This document shows positions 1 through 5,290 of a DNA stretch of 9,473 nucleotides, one piece after another. The notes beneath the pieces are model-generated. The model had not been told where the DNA came from, ran no database searches, and worked only from the letters and a program-made list of their open reading frames with translations. Source of the stretch: Dehalococcoidia bacterium. Lineage in GTDB: Bacteria; Chloroflexota; Dehalococcoidia; SAR202; UBA11138. The stretch lies in the NCBI GenBank assembly GCA_012270665.1, contig JAAXHY010000058.1, forward strand, positions 1 through 9,473, in the 5' to 3' direction. The position numbers and the translations under genes were made by a program. Position 1 is the stretch's first letter. Each line of letters begins with the position of its first letter.

Positions 1-67
1 GGCAGGATTCGAACCCGCGACCCGCTGCTTAGAAGGCAGCCGCTCTGTCCAGCTGAGCTACAGGGAC
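1..67 (-). tRNA. tRNA-Arg (anticodon UCU), 3' end cut by window edge
   Basis: Read on the minus strand, this gives a 5' acceptor strand GTCCCTG (67-61), U8-A9, a D-arm beginning GCTC, an anticodon stem-loop with loop CTTCTAA, and a T-arm with the universal GTTCGAATC loop region. The anticodon TCT lies at 33-31, so the tRNA reads AGA and possibly AGG arginine codons. The window starts one base into the 3' acceptor strand, so the last roughly six acceptor bases, the discriminator and any CCA lie outside. All visible stems pair well; the T-stem has one G-U pair. No intron or anomaly is visible. The gene has its own upstream promoter (87-115). Confidence 0.95.
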
Positions 68-86
68 ACAATCGGACGACAAGTTC

Positions 87-115
87 AGTTTAGCAACGGC
101 TCTTTTGAGGGTCAA
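87..115 (-). promoter_or_regulatory. sigma70-like promoter of tRNA-Arg
   Basis: On the minus strand, TTGACC (115-110; five of six match TTGACA) is followed after exactly 17 bp by TAAACT (92-87; four of six match TATAAT). Initiation about seven bases beyond the -10 box would leave a leader of roughly 13 nt before the tRNA 5' end at 67, which RNase P would remove. Spacing and position both fit. Assignment is by motif only. Confidence 0.6.
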
Positions 116-138
116 GCAAATGGCGAGTCGCAGGTGAG

Positions 139-247
139 CGTCATAAAAGTGGTGGGCAGCGACGCATCGGTCCTATCCACCAAGGACACCAAGCGGCACA
201 AAGATATTGAGTACCGTCATACTACACTGGGATACCCACCAGAAATT
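139..247 (+). repeat. dispersed intergenic repeat, family 1, copy A
   Basis: This stretch matches 4985-5092 in the same orientation over about 109 bases, at roughly 80 percent identity by eye with three small indels. The best-conserved core is the segment TATCCACnAAGGACACnAAG (174-192) and the following CACAAAGATATT (197-208), then GTCATACTAC (216-225) and CACCAGAAATT (237-247). Inside the core the 9-bp unit (A/G)AAGGACAC is partly iterated. Similar GAAGGACAC-rich sequences are scattered in spacers of many bacterial genomes and are often mis-called as small proteins. No convincing gene lies here. Strand is given as the direction in which the two copies are compared. Confidence 0.8.
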
Positions 248-371
248 CGGCGCTTCCGGGAGTTGCAGTCGAGGCACATCTGTTACTGTTAGCGCGATCA
301 ACTGGTCAAGTATATGTCAATGCGCCTGGTTCAGCCTGTGTGGTTACTCTTCAGATGATGGGCTAGTTGAT

Positions 372-857
372 CTACGAGGATGTCCGGATCCACACAATAG
401 ACACGGGAGTTCTGGATAATTCTCGAATTTCCACCAACTCGACTCCCTCGACGCGCGGTAGGGTAGTGAAGTGGCGCTGAATAAAGTGTCCAAGCGGCCT
501 TCCCAGAAGAGCAGCCGCCAAGAGGGCGGCGAGAGCGGCGCGCAGGGTAGCCCAGATTCCCTTCTTCGAGCCCGCGAAAATCCTCGCGGCGAGAGCGCCC
601 ACTACCACGAAAGACACGATGTTGGTGCCACAGTACGGCGAGATCGCTAGCTCAGAATTACCTGCCTTGAGTAAGTCCAAGGCATCGCGCGCCGCGAGCG
701 ACACATCTTCCAGCGACGCACGCGACCAGATGATGAATCCTGGCGAGATCGAATAGCCTCCCATTGGCGCGCGCATCCCACGCTCGAGCATCAGCGTCAC
801 AGTGGCGTGTTCAATCGCGTGATTTCTACGGACACTCTCTGCGAGAGGAAATCTCAA
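372..857 (-). CDS. DUF6391-like small membrane protein
   Basis: The protein is predicted at 161 residues from a TTG codon at 857. A TAGGAGT Shine-Dalgarno (870-864) sits seven bases upstream of this TTG, and the conserved part begins right after it, as V-R-R-N-H-A-I-E-H-A-T. The frame stays open further, to a GTG at 959, but that extension is cysteine-rich and unlike a protein. The RNHA(I/L)EHAT motif at about residues 9-19 is the hallmark I associate with DUF6391 proteins of Cyanobacteria and Chloroflexota. The middle has a P-M-G-G-Y-S-I-S-P-G-F segment and a C-G-T-N motif. Two hydrophobic segments follow: one around IVSFVVVGALAARIFAG and an alanine/leucine-rich one ending at GRPLG. The function of the family is unknown; the H-A-x-E-H-A-T motif could bind metal (inference). 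The next gene downstream on this strand is the tRNA. Confidence 0.72.
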   Translation of the reverse strand: MRFPLAESVRRNHAIEHATVTLMLERGMRAPMGGYSISPGFIIWSRASLEDVSLAARDALDLLKAGNSELAISPYCGTNIVSFVVVGALAARIFAGSKKGIWATLRAALAALLAAALLGRPLGHFIQRHFTTLPRVEGVELVEIRELSRTPVSIVWIRTSS

Positions 858-863
858 TTCGGA

Positions 864-870
864 ACTCCTA
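864..870 (-). promoter_or_regulatory. ribosome binding site selecting a TTG start
   Basis: TAGGAGT on the minus strand lies seven bases before TTG at 857-855. No ATG or GTG near the conserved N-terminus has comparable support, so this site decides the start of the DUF6391-like gene. Confidence 0.65.
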
Positions 871-1227
871 GAACACCAAGGTCCAGCGCAATGGCCTCGA
901 CAGGGTATCACACAAGCTGTTTCCACCGAACCTCGGCGTATTGGGAACTCAGCACACACCGGTCACGTATAGAGGGGAAGACGCGGGTGATGATACGAGA
1001 CAAGAGTGGGACGGGGAGCAACCGTCGAGAAATCACCACTAAGCGCTTTAGCGTGTCTCCCGCAGATAGGTAAAGAGGACAGAGATTCGAGTGTATCCAA
1101 GACTTGCGGGAAACAAAATCTATTAAATTAAACGCAAAATACCCGTCTAATATATATATGCTCATCTCAGTTAGTAATTTCAGGACTTATTCAAATTATT
1201 TCTTTTATATGGTAAATAATCGAAAAA

Positions 1228-1265
1228 GTATTGAAAAGTGTATTGACACAGTGTTCCTTCAATAC
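1228..1265. promoter_or_regulatory. candidate operator: three GTATTGA boxes over the promoter
   Basis: GTATTGA occurs at 1228-1234 and again at 1240-1246, 12 bp apart in direct orientation, and inverted as TCAATAC at 1259-1265. The outer pair extends to a perfect 8-bp inverted repeat, GTATTGAA (1228-1235) and TTCAATAC (1258-1265). The second box overlaps the -35 hexamer and the inverted box abuts the -10 hexamer. A protein bound here would block RNA polymerase. The obvious candidate is the HTH protein encoded immediately downstream (inference). Confidence 0.55.
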
Positions 1266-1271
1266 TAGAAT
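1243..1271 (+). promoter_or_regulatory. strong sigma70-like promoter of the 74-residue HTH gene
   Basis: A perfect -35 box TTGACA (1243-1248) and the near-consensus -10 box TAGAAT (1266-1271) are separated by exactly 17 bp. Expected initiation near 1278 gives a leader of about 26 nt before the ATG at 1304. The promoter is embedded in the GTATTGA box array at 1228-1265, which suggests that it is controlled. Confidence 0.8.
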
Positions 1272-1303
1272 ACTTACAACATCAAAGAGCGGAGGAGTAG
1301 GAA

Positions 1304-1528
1304 ATGACCCGCAAAACCAAGAAGATGATCGCCGTCGAAGAGAAGTTCCACCAGCCGCTGGAGAAGATTCTGCCTGAGATGGTTACCGCCGAAGGGCTTT
1401 CTTCAACCGCCCTCCGGCTCGGCGTAAGCAAAGCGACGTTGGGCTACTGGCTACTCAAGCTGGGCATCAACGTGCGTCGCGTCGCGCTCGCCCCTGGAGA
1501 GACCATCGAAATAAAGAGAGTCAGTTAA
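1304..1528 (+). CDS. 74-residue helix-turn-helix protein
   Basis: This is a small, basic, probably DNA-binding protein. Residues about 30-54 (E-G-L-S-S-T-A-L-R-L-G-V-S-K-A-T-L-G-Y-W-L) form a helix-turn-helix of the homeodomain-like / HTH_23 type, with the usual L-G-V-S-K-A-T turn and a Y-W-L recognition helix. A lysine-rich N-terminus precedes it and a short beta-like tail (APGETIEIKRV) follows. There is no catalytic domain, so it is a stand-alone regulator or the DNA-binding subunit of something larger; relatives occur in phage and transposon contexts as well as chromosomes. The start is well supported: GGAGGAG (1291-1297) lies six bases upstream of ATG. The gene is monocistronic, with a strong promoter carrying repeated boxes upstream and a long hairpin 43 bases after its stop. 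Negative autoregulation is the simplest reading but is inferred. Confidence 0.8.
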   Translation: MTRKTKKMIAVEEKFHQPLEKILPEMVTAEGLSSTALRLGVSKATLGYWLLKLGINVRRVALAPGETIEIKRVS

Positions 1529-1570
1529 GATGGACCATTCTCCCGGGCAGCGGGAATGGCAATGTCCAAA

Positions 1571-1621
1571 GGCAAATGAAATGGCCGCCGGAACCCTGAA
1601 CCGGCGGCCATTTCATTTGCC
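1571..1621. terminator. perfect 21-bp hairpin, probable bidirectional terminator
   Basis: Positions 1571-1591 and 1601-1621 are exact reverse complements around the 9-base loop AACCCTGAA. The stem has a GC core (GGCCGCCGG with CCGGCGGCC) and AT-rich feet (AAATGAAAT with ATTTCATTT). It lies between the convergent HTH gene (stop at 1528) and smpB (stop at 1697), where a shared terminator is expected. Neither side has a clean U tract outside the stem, although the ATTTCATTT foot gives a U-rich 3' side in either transcript. Rho-independent termination is therefore likely but not textbook. Confidence 0.65.
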
Positions 1622-1641
1622 CACAATTCAACACAATTCAA
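1622..1641 (+). repeat. 10-bp tandem duplication
   Basis: CACAATTCAA is repeated exactly twice, head to tail (1622-1631 and 1632-1641), immediately after the hairpin and followed by TTG. It is a small local duplication between convergent genes, with no evident function. Confidence 0.75.
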
Positions 1642-1663
1642 TTGGGGGTAGATTCCGAACTTT

Positions 1664-1688
1664 GGGAGGGGGAGGGGAGGGCGGCGGG
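1664..1688 (+). other. G-quadruplex-forming G tract beside the smpB stop
   Basis: The plus strand has G runs of 3, 5, 4 and 3 separated by single A residues, then CGGCGGG. Four runs of at least three G with one-base loops meet the usual G-quadruplex pattern and predict a stable parallel fold. It starts eight bases after the smpB stop codon. On the smpB coding strand it is a C tract, so the G-rich strand is the transcription template. A structure there could slow polymerase entering the terminator (inference). Confidence 0.6.
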
Positions 1689-1696
1689 AGTTCCAA

Positions 1697-2161
1697 TCAG
1701 TATCGCCTGGCGCCTATCGCGGCGCGGGCCTCGCGCTCGCGTTCGCGCTCGATGAGGGCGCGTCTCTTGTCGAATCTCTTCTTACCGCGAGCCACGGCCA
1801 GTTCCAACTTGGCTCTGTGGTTCCTGACGTAGAGCCTGAGAGGCACCAGGGTCAGACCTCTCTGATCCACCTGGCGGGTCAGTTGGGTAATCTCGTCGCG
1901 GTGAAGCAGCAGTTTTCGCGGCCTCTTGGGATCGTGATTGTTCCTGTGGGCAGGCGCGTACTCATCAATGTGGAGGTTGTGCAGCCACATTTCGCCGTTA
2001 GCAGGACGCGCATAAGAGTCGCTAAGGCTCACTTTCCGGTCGCGGACGGACTTGATCTCGGTTCCGGTGAGAACCAGGCCGGCCTCGACGGTATCCACGA
2101 TGTCGTAGTCGTAACGCGCGCGGCGATTCCGTGTGATCGTAGAGTTTCCGCTCTTACTCAT
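1697..2161 (-). CDS. smpB: SsrA-binding protein SmpB
   Basis: SmpB binds tmRNA (SsrA), delivers it to ribosomes stalled on broken mRNA and mimics the missing codon-anticodon helix. The 154-residue product, a normal length, shows the family pattern in order: an N-terminal R-N-R-R-A-R-Y-D-Y segment, the signature L-x-G-T-E-I-K-S-V-R, then H-x-x-H-I-D-E-Y-A-P, R-K-L-L-L-H-R-x-E-I, and a basic C-terminal tail (KKRFDKR and a run of R/E). The start is taken as ATG at 2161 because GGAGGG (2175-2170) is eight bases upstream of it. An in-frame GTG six bases earlier would sit only two bases from that sequence. smpB begins 33 bases after the S41 peptidase stop on the same strand, so the two are probably cotranscribed. 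The transcript would end at the hairpin 1571-1621. The ssrA gene is not visible here. Confidence 0.96.
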   Translation of the reverse strand: MSKSGNSTITRNRRARYDYDIVDTVEAGLVLTGTEIKSVRDRKVSLSDSYARPANGEMWLHNLHIDEYAPAHRNNHDPKRPRKLLLHRDEITQLTRQVDQRGLTLVPLRLYVRNHRAKLELAVARGKKRFDKRRALIEREREREARAAIGARRY

Positions 2162-2194
2162 TCGCACATCCCTCCGAGCCGCAGTTACAGCAGC

Positions 2195-3568
2195 CTAGGC
2201 GCCATCCACGAGCTCTTGCATGACTTCAACCGCCTTCTCGAACTGGGACGTGTCGGCCTTCTTCTTGTCCCTAGAGGTCACTTCGTGATCCGGTTCGACG
2301 CCATTGCCTTCAATCAGACGTCCGCTTGGTGTGTACCACTTGGCGATAGTCAGATACAGTCCGCCGCCATTGCTCAGACGGCGCAGGATATTCACGCCGC
2401 CCTTGCCGAAGGTGGTCGAGCCGACGACGGGAGCGCGACCGTGATCCTGAATGGCGCCGACCACAATCTCCGAGGCGCTCGCGCTGTAGCCGTTCGCCAG
2501 AACGACGAGGGGAATATCGGTGAACTCACCCGCGTTCCGGGCCATGTGATCATCCCGGTCTCCCAAGCCATCCAACTCGTACAGAATCAGGCTATCGTCT
2601 TCCAAGAACATACTCGTCACATCAATGACACTGCTGAGAAGGCCGCCGGGATTATCGCGAACATCGAGAATGAGGCCCTCGGCGCCGTTGCTCTGAGCCT
2701 CCCTGATGGCCTTTGCCAATTCGTCGGCGGTGTTGGCATAGAAAGTGGTGAGCCTGATGTGAGCGAACCGGTCCTCCGGCCTGCTCCGAACGCGGACACT
2801 GTCCAGAGGAATCGTGTTGCGTACGACCACTATTTCCACCTCGCTGGCCTGAGTGAGATGCTTGACGAGCAGGCGGACCTCAGATCCCTTGGGTCCCCTG
2901 ATCTTATTGACGGCCTCGAGCAGACTCAGGCCCACGATGCTTTCGCCGTTCACCTCCAGAACCAGGTCGCCGGGTTTTAGCCCTGCCGCTTCCGCCGGAC
3001 TCCCCTCGATTGGAGAGACTATCAAGAGCTTACCGTCGGGTCTCATTTCGACTCTCGCGCCGATGCCTTCAAACGAACCATAGAGGTCCTGGTTCTCGAT
3101 CTCGAACGCTTCGGGCGGCACATAGCCCGAATGCGCGTCGCCGGTGCCCTCTATCAGCCCCCTGATGGCAGCTTCGTTGAAAGTCTCGGACTGAAAATCC
3201 CGGCGGTCCACGTGCTGTTCATTGAGAATAGACCAGACCTCCCAGACGGCCGCCAGATCCTCAGGCACGCCCTGTGGAATCTGAAAGTTGTCGGGGGCAG
3301 GAACGGCAGTGGGAAGGAGCATCGGGTCCTGCGGACGGGCAGGGGGCAAGGCAGTAGGTTCCCGCCGCGCTTCAGACGAGCTCGACTTCTCAGTAGTGAC
3401 CGTCTCAGCAATGTCAGCGGCAGGTACCGCCGGGTCGGGGTCATTCTGGCATCCAGCAACCAGGAGAACCAGGACCAGCATGACGGCTGGGATCCACATC
3501 TTGGCGCGCCACCTGATTGACTGTCTTGCAAGAGCGTCTGTCGTGTGGAGATATATTTGAGAAGGCAT
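2195..3568 (-). CDS. S41 family C-terminal processing peptidase, predicted lipoprotein
   Basis: This is a serine protease of the CtpA/CtpB/Prc family that degrades or trims proteins outside the cytoplasmic membrane. Residues 24-40 form a hydrophobic signal segment ending in the lipobox L-V-A-G-C, so Cys40 should be lipidated. A Pro/Ser-rich linker (41-95) leads to a helical cap (about 100-160) with G-D-A-H-S-G-Y-V. Next come a PDZ domain (about 163-245; SPAEAAGLKPGDLVLEVNG) and the catalytic domain. Ser364 in S-A-S-A-S-E-I and Lys389 in T-F-G-K-G are 25 residues apart, as in characterised members. The position four after the lysine, usually Gln, is Asn393. Length (457) is normal. The first ATG (3568) keeps positive charges before the hydrophobic segment; ATG at 3499 has a better AGGTGG site nine bases upstream but leaves none, so the start is uncertain. 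It lies 33 bases upstream of smpB. Confidence 0.9.
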   Translation of the reverse strand: MPSQIYLHTTDALARQSIRWRAKMWIPAVMLVLVLLVAGCQNDPDPAVPAADIAETVTTEKSSSSEARREPTALPPARPQDPMLLPTAVPAPDNFQIPQGVPEDLAAVWEVWSILNEQHVDRRDFQSETFNEAAIRGLIEGTGDAHSGYVPPEAFEIENQDLYGSFEGIGARVEMRPDGKLLIVSPIEGSPAEAAGLKPGDLVLEVNGESIVGLSLLEAVNKIRGPKGSEVRLLVKHLTQASEVEIVVVRNTIPLDSVRVRSRPEDRFAHIRLTTFYANTADELAKAIREAQSNGAEGLILDVRDNPGGLLSSVIDVTSMFLEDDSLILYELDGLGDRDDHMARNAGEFTDIPLVVLANGYSASASEIVVGAIQDHGRAPVVGSTTFGKGGVNILRRLSNGGGLYLTIAKWYTPSGRLIEGNGVEPDHEVTSRDKKKADTSQFEKAVEVMQELVDGA

Positions 3569-3888
3569 GACCTTATTCTATCACCTAGTTTGGTTCTCAG
3601 AGTATTTCAAACAAGATAGAGCGCCGCCGGACCGCGACCAAATTCCTGCGTATGGGAGTGTAGAAGAGAATCCCCTTGCATCCAAACCTACGATGCCGTG
3701 AAGAGACGTGGATTGTAACATTTGCCCAAAAACCAGACAGAACAGCCACGAAACCAAGTTTTCAGAAATAGGCGAAATGTGGTACGTTATCAATGTCGGA
3801 ACTCGAATACCAAGTCATTCAGCAGTATGCAGGCACATCACCAGCCCGAAGATATTTTTCTGAAATACAGATATGTACAAGGAAACAA
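3569..3888. other. divergent intergenic region between the S41 peptidase and winged-helix/TIR-like genes
   Basis: The 320-base gap must hold promoters for both flanking genes. I found no pair of hexamers at good spacing on either strand. A TAGAAT on the minus strand just before the peptidase ATG is too close to the start and lacks a -35 box. Reading frames opening at 3722 and 3793 are not supported as starts; the second is in frame with the downstream gene, but its first 32 codons do not look like the family N-terminus. No hairpin or repeat stands out. Confidence 0.5.
3879..3883 (+). promoter_or_regulatory. ribosome binding site deciding the start of the winged-helix/TIR-like gene
   Basis: AAGGA lies five bases before ATG at 3889, and the encoded protein then begins with the family-like M-A-K-R...R-P-Y-P. 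The upstream in-frame ATG at 3793 has no such sequence. This shortens the gene by 32 codons relative to the longest open frame. Confidence 0.6.
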
Positions 3889-4929
3889 ATGGCAAAGAGA
3901 ACCAGAATTACCCGACCATATCCGACTCATTCATTTCAGGAAGCCCTTCCTGTCGCGGAAACAATCCAGCGAGTGAATGGCGGTCAGCCCGTAGAAACCG
4001 AACTCCTAGCTGAGTCGCTTGGGACTTCCGCAAAAAGCAGCACCTTCGTACAGAAGCTGAACGCATCGTCCAAGTACGGCATGACAACAGGCTCCTATTC
4101 GGACGATTTCATAGAGCTTACTGAACTTGGCGAATCCATAACCGCTCCCGGAAGCCCGCAAGAGCGACACGAGTCAGTGGTGGAGGCGGTCACAAGGCCA
4201 GAAATATTCAGGGAATTCTATCGAATCTATTCCAACAAAAGAATGCCAGAGGACATCTACGCATCGAACACGCTGGTGCGCGAGTTGGGAGTGCCCCGGG
4301 AGCTGACCGAGGAGTGCCTAGGGATAATCAGGCGCAACGGACTGGTTTCGGGGCTCGTGTCGGACCAGTCAGGAGTTCTAATGGTCCGTCGGGTCGCCGA
4401 GAGCGAAGAGGCGGGGTACTACGGAGCGGAGCCTTCAAGCGGGCCAGGGCCATACGATGATGGAGAGCGCGAGGACGTGAGAAGTCGTTCGGTGGACGGC
4501 ACGGAGATCCTGGTAGTCTCAGGGCCGGACGATCCAATACGCGGCGACGTGAACGGGCTCATCGAGGGCTTCTCGGTTCCATGCAGATCGGTTGGATTGG
4601 AGGACGTGTCGGATGGAAGGATAATCTCGCAGGAGCTTTCGGATGCGCTGGACTCGGCGCGCGGGTGCATCTTCGTGTGGCCGCGGGACTCCGGGCCAGA
4701 CGCCGAAAACCGGCCGGAGACGATTATCTGGGCGGCGCTTGGGGCCTCGTCGTACCGGCTTGGGGAGAGATTGATTGTACTGGTCCGGGATGAGGACGAC
4801 AATTCCGCCAAATGGATTGCCGGTTTCGCGGGAATGATGGTGGCGCGCGTGGCTGAGAGCGAGAGCGTCTATCCGAAACTCATGGCCGCGCTGGTACGAT
4901 CAGGAATCGTCAGGATTTCGGTGGGATGA
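3889..4929 (+). CDS. winged-helix protein with C-terminal TIR-like domain
   Basis: The 346-residue product has two modules. Residues about 8-160 resemble a winged-helix family beginning R-P-Y-P..., with V-N-G-G, K-S-S-T-F, Y-G-M-T-T-G, the wing motif I-E-L-T-E-L-G, then N-T-L-V-R-E-L-G-V. I recall this module fused to varied C-terminal domains. After an acidic linker (about 172-203), residues 206-342 look like a Rossmann-type TIR-like nucleotide-binding domain (PF10137-like): E-I-L-V-V-S-G-P-D-D, G-R-I-I-S-Q-E-L, C-I-F-V-W-P-R-D, then T-I-I-W-A-A-L-G...R-L-G-E-R-L-I-V-L-V. The catalytic Glu expected before L-G in active members is Ala here (282/283). ATG 3889 is chosen because AAGGA (3879-3883) lies five bases upstream and the family N-terminus follows; the frame opens earlier, at 3793. 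The first third is more AT-rich than the rest. The gene stands alone, diverging from the S41 peptidase gene. A stress or defence sensor is possible but inferred. Confidence 0.6.
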   Translation: MAKRTRITRPYPTHSFQEALPVAETIQRVNGGQPVETELLAESLGTSAKSSTFVQKLNASSKYGMTTGSYSDDFIELTELGESITAPGSPQERHESVVEAVTRPEIFREFYRIYSNKRMPEDIYASNTLVRELGVPRELTEECLGIIRRNGLVSGLVSDQSGVLMVRRVAESEEAGYYGAEPSSGPGPYDDGEREDVRSRSVDGTEILVVSGPDDPIRGDVNGLIEGFSVPCRSVGLEDVSDGRIISQELSDALDSARGCIFVWPRDSGPDAENRPETIIWAALGASSYRLGERLIVLVRDEDDNSAKWIAGFAGMMVARVAESESVYPKLMAALVRSGIVRISVG

Positions 4930-4984
4930 CAGGGATGAAGAATTCAGAATTAGGAATTGGCAATTGTTCATTCCCAAAGGTAAG

Positions 4985-5092
4985 CATCACAAAAGTGGTG
5001 GGTAACGTCACATCCGATTCTATCCACGAAGGACACGAAGCGACACAAAGATATTCGGCATTGTCATACTACGCTGGATACCACCAGAAATT
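4985..5092 (+). repeat. dispersed intergenic repeat, family 1, copy B
   Basis: This copy aligns with 139-247 in the same orientation. The longest shared runs are AAAAGTGGTGGG (4991-5002), CTATCCAC (5020-5027), AAGGACAC (5029-5036), CACAAAGATATT (5044-5055), GTCATACTAC (5063-5072) and CACCAGAAATT (5082-5092). Differences are scattered substitutions and single-base indels, as expected for old, non-coding copies. An AATT-rich run precedes it, which copy A lacks. Confidence 0.8.
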
Positions 5093-5134
5093 TGATACTT
5101 CAGCATCTCCGGCGCGATGAGGCGAATTGAGTAT

Positions 5135-5210
5135 GCACTCTCGTTATGTAAAGTATGGGGTGTTTGGGCTTCAACACTCCATATTTAACTTTACATAACA
5201 TTTATAGTGC
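5135..5210. repeat. long interrupted palindrome (hairpin element)
   Basis: The left arm is GTTATGTAAAG (5143-5153) plus TATGGGGTGTT (5154-5164); the right arm is AACACTCCATA (5173-5183) plus CTTTACATAAC (5189-5199). The outer 11 bp pair perfectly. The inner 11 pair with one G-T wobble, the right arm has a TTTAA bulge (5184-5188), and the loop is TGGGCTTC. An outer GCACT/AGTGC pair (5135-5139, 5206-5210) extends the symmetry. It lies between convergent genes, so it may terminate both, but it lacks a U tract and is AT-rich at the base. The symmetry also fits a small inverted-repeat mobile element remnant. I cannot decide which. Confidence 0.65.
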
Positions 5211-5290
5211 GAACCAATGCTTTCCTTGCGCCACCAACCCCCTCTTCCTCATTTTCGTCGCCGACTCCCTTATCGAAGGCCTACCACGCC

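Larger units (their letters stand above)
68..371. other. intergenic region between tRNA-Arg and the DUF6391-like gene
   Basis: The 304-base spacer holds the tRNA promoter (87-115) and repeat copy A (139-247). A 70-codon reading frame from 207 runs through the repeat into the antisense side of the next gene. It has no Shine-Dalgarno sequence and is composition-driven, so it is not annotated. From 248 to 371 no repeat, hairpin or terminator is evident. Because DUF6391 and the tRNA both point left, read-through from the former into the latter is possible. Confidence 0.6.
858..1303. other. intergenic region with AT-rich stretch
   Basis: This 446-base gap separates divergent genes. From 858 to about 1107 the composition resembles the genome average and nothing coding is convincing; an 85-codon minus frame at 1165-908 has no Shine-Dalgarno and no recognisable motif. 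From about 1108 to 1275 the DNA turns strongly AT-rich, with a TATATATATATG run near 1150-1160. A perfect 7-bp inverted repeat, ATTATTT (1195-1201) and AAATAAT (1214-1220), lies there with a 12-base spacer. The promoter and operator-like boxes of the small HTH gene occupy 1228-1271. No promoter for the leftward DUF6391-like gene could be assigned. Confidence 0.6.
4930..5290. other. convergent intergenic region rich in repeats
   Basis: This 361-base gap lies between the stops of the winged-helix/TIR-like gene and hflX. It holds an AGAATT/AGGAATT-type degenerate run (about 4938-4967), dispersed repeat copy B (4985-5092) and a long interrupted palindrome (5135-5210). No gene is supported: a 64-codon frame from 4926 simply runs through the repeat. 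From 5211 to 5290 nothing stands out. Confidence 0.65.

Noticed and set aside
1..371. tRNA-associated integration site
   Set aside because: No duplicated tRNA 3' end, integrase or phage gene is visible in the window; the tRNA 3' end itself is outside.
207..419. Small plus-strand frame over repeat copy A, and the similar one at 4926-5120 over copy B
   Set aside because: They follow the repeat, the two copies carry indels that break a common frame, and neither has a ribosome site. They are likely spurious.
908..1165. 85-codon minus frame in the AT-rich gap
   Set aside because: No ribosome site, no motif, and the composition changes abruptly within it; it overlaps the over-extended part of the DUF6391 frame.
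1529..1696. tmRNA (ssrA) next to smpB
   Set aside because: The gap is too short and lacks the tRNA-like ends and tag-coding region. The other spacers also show none.
1817..2980. 387-codon open frame on the plus strand
   Set aside because: It is antisense to the well-supported smpB and S41 peptidase genes, has no Shine-Dalgarno or recognisable domain, and is explained by GC-biased codon use.
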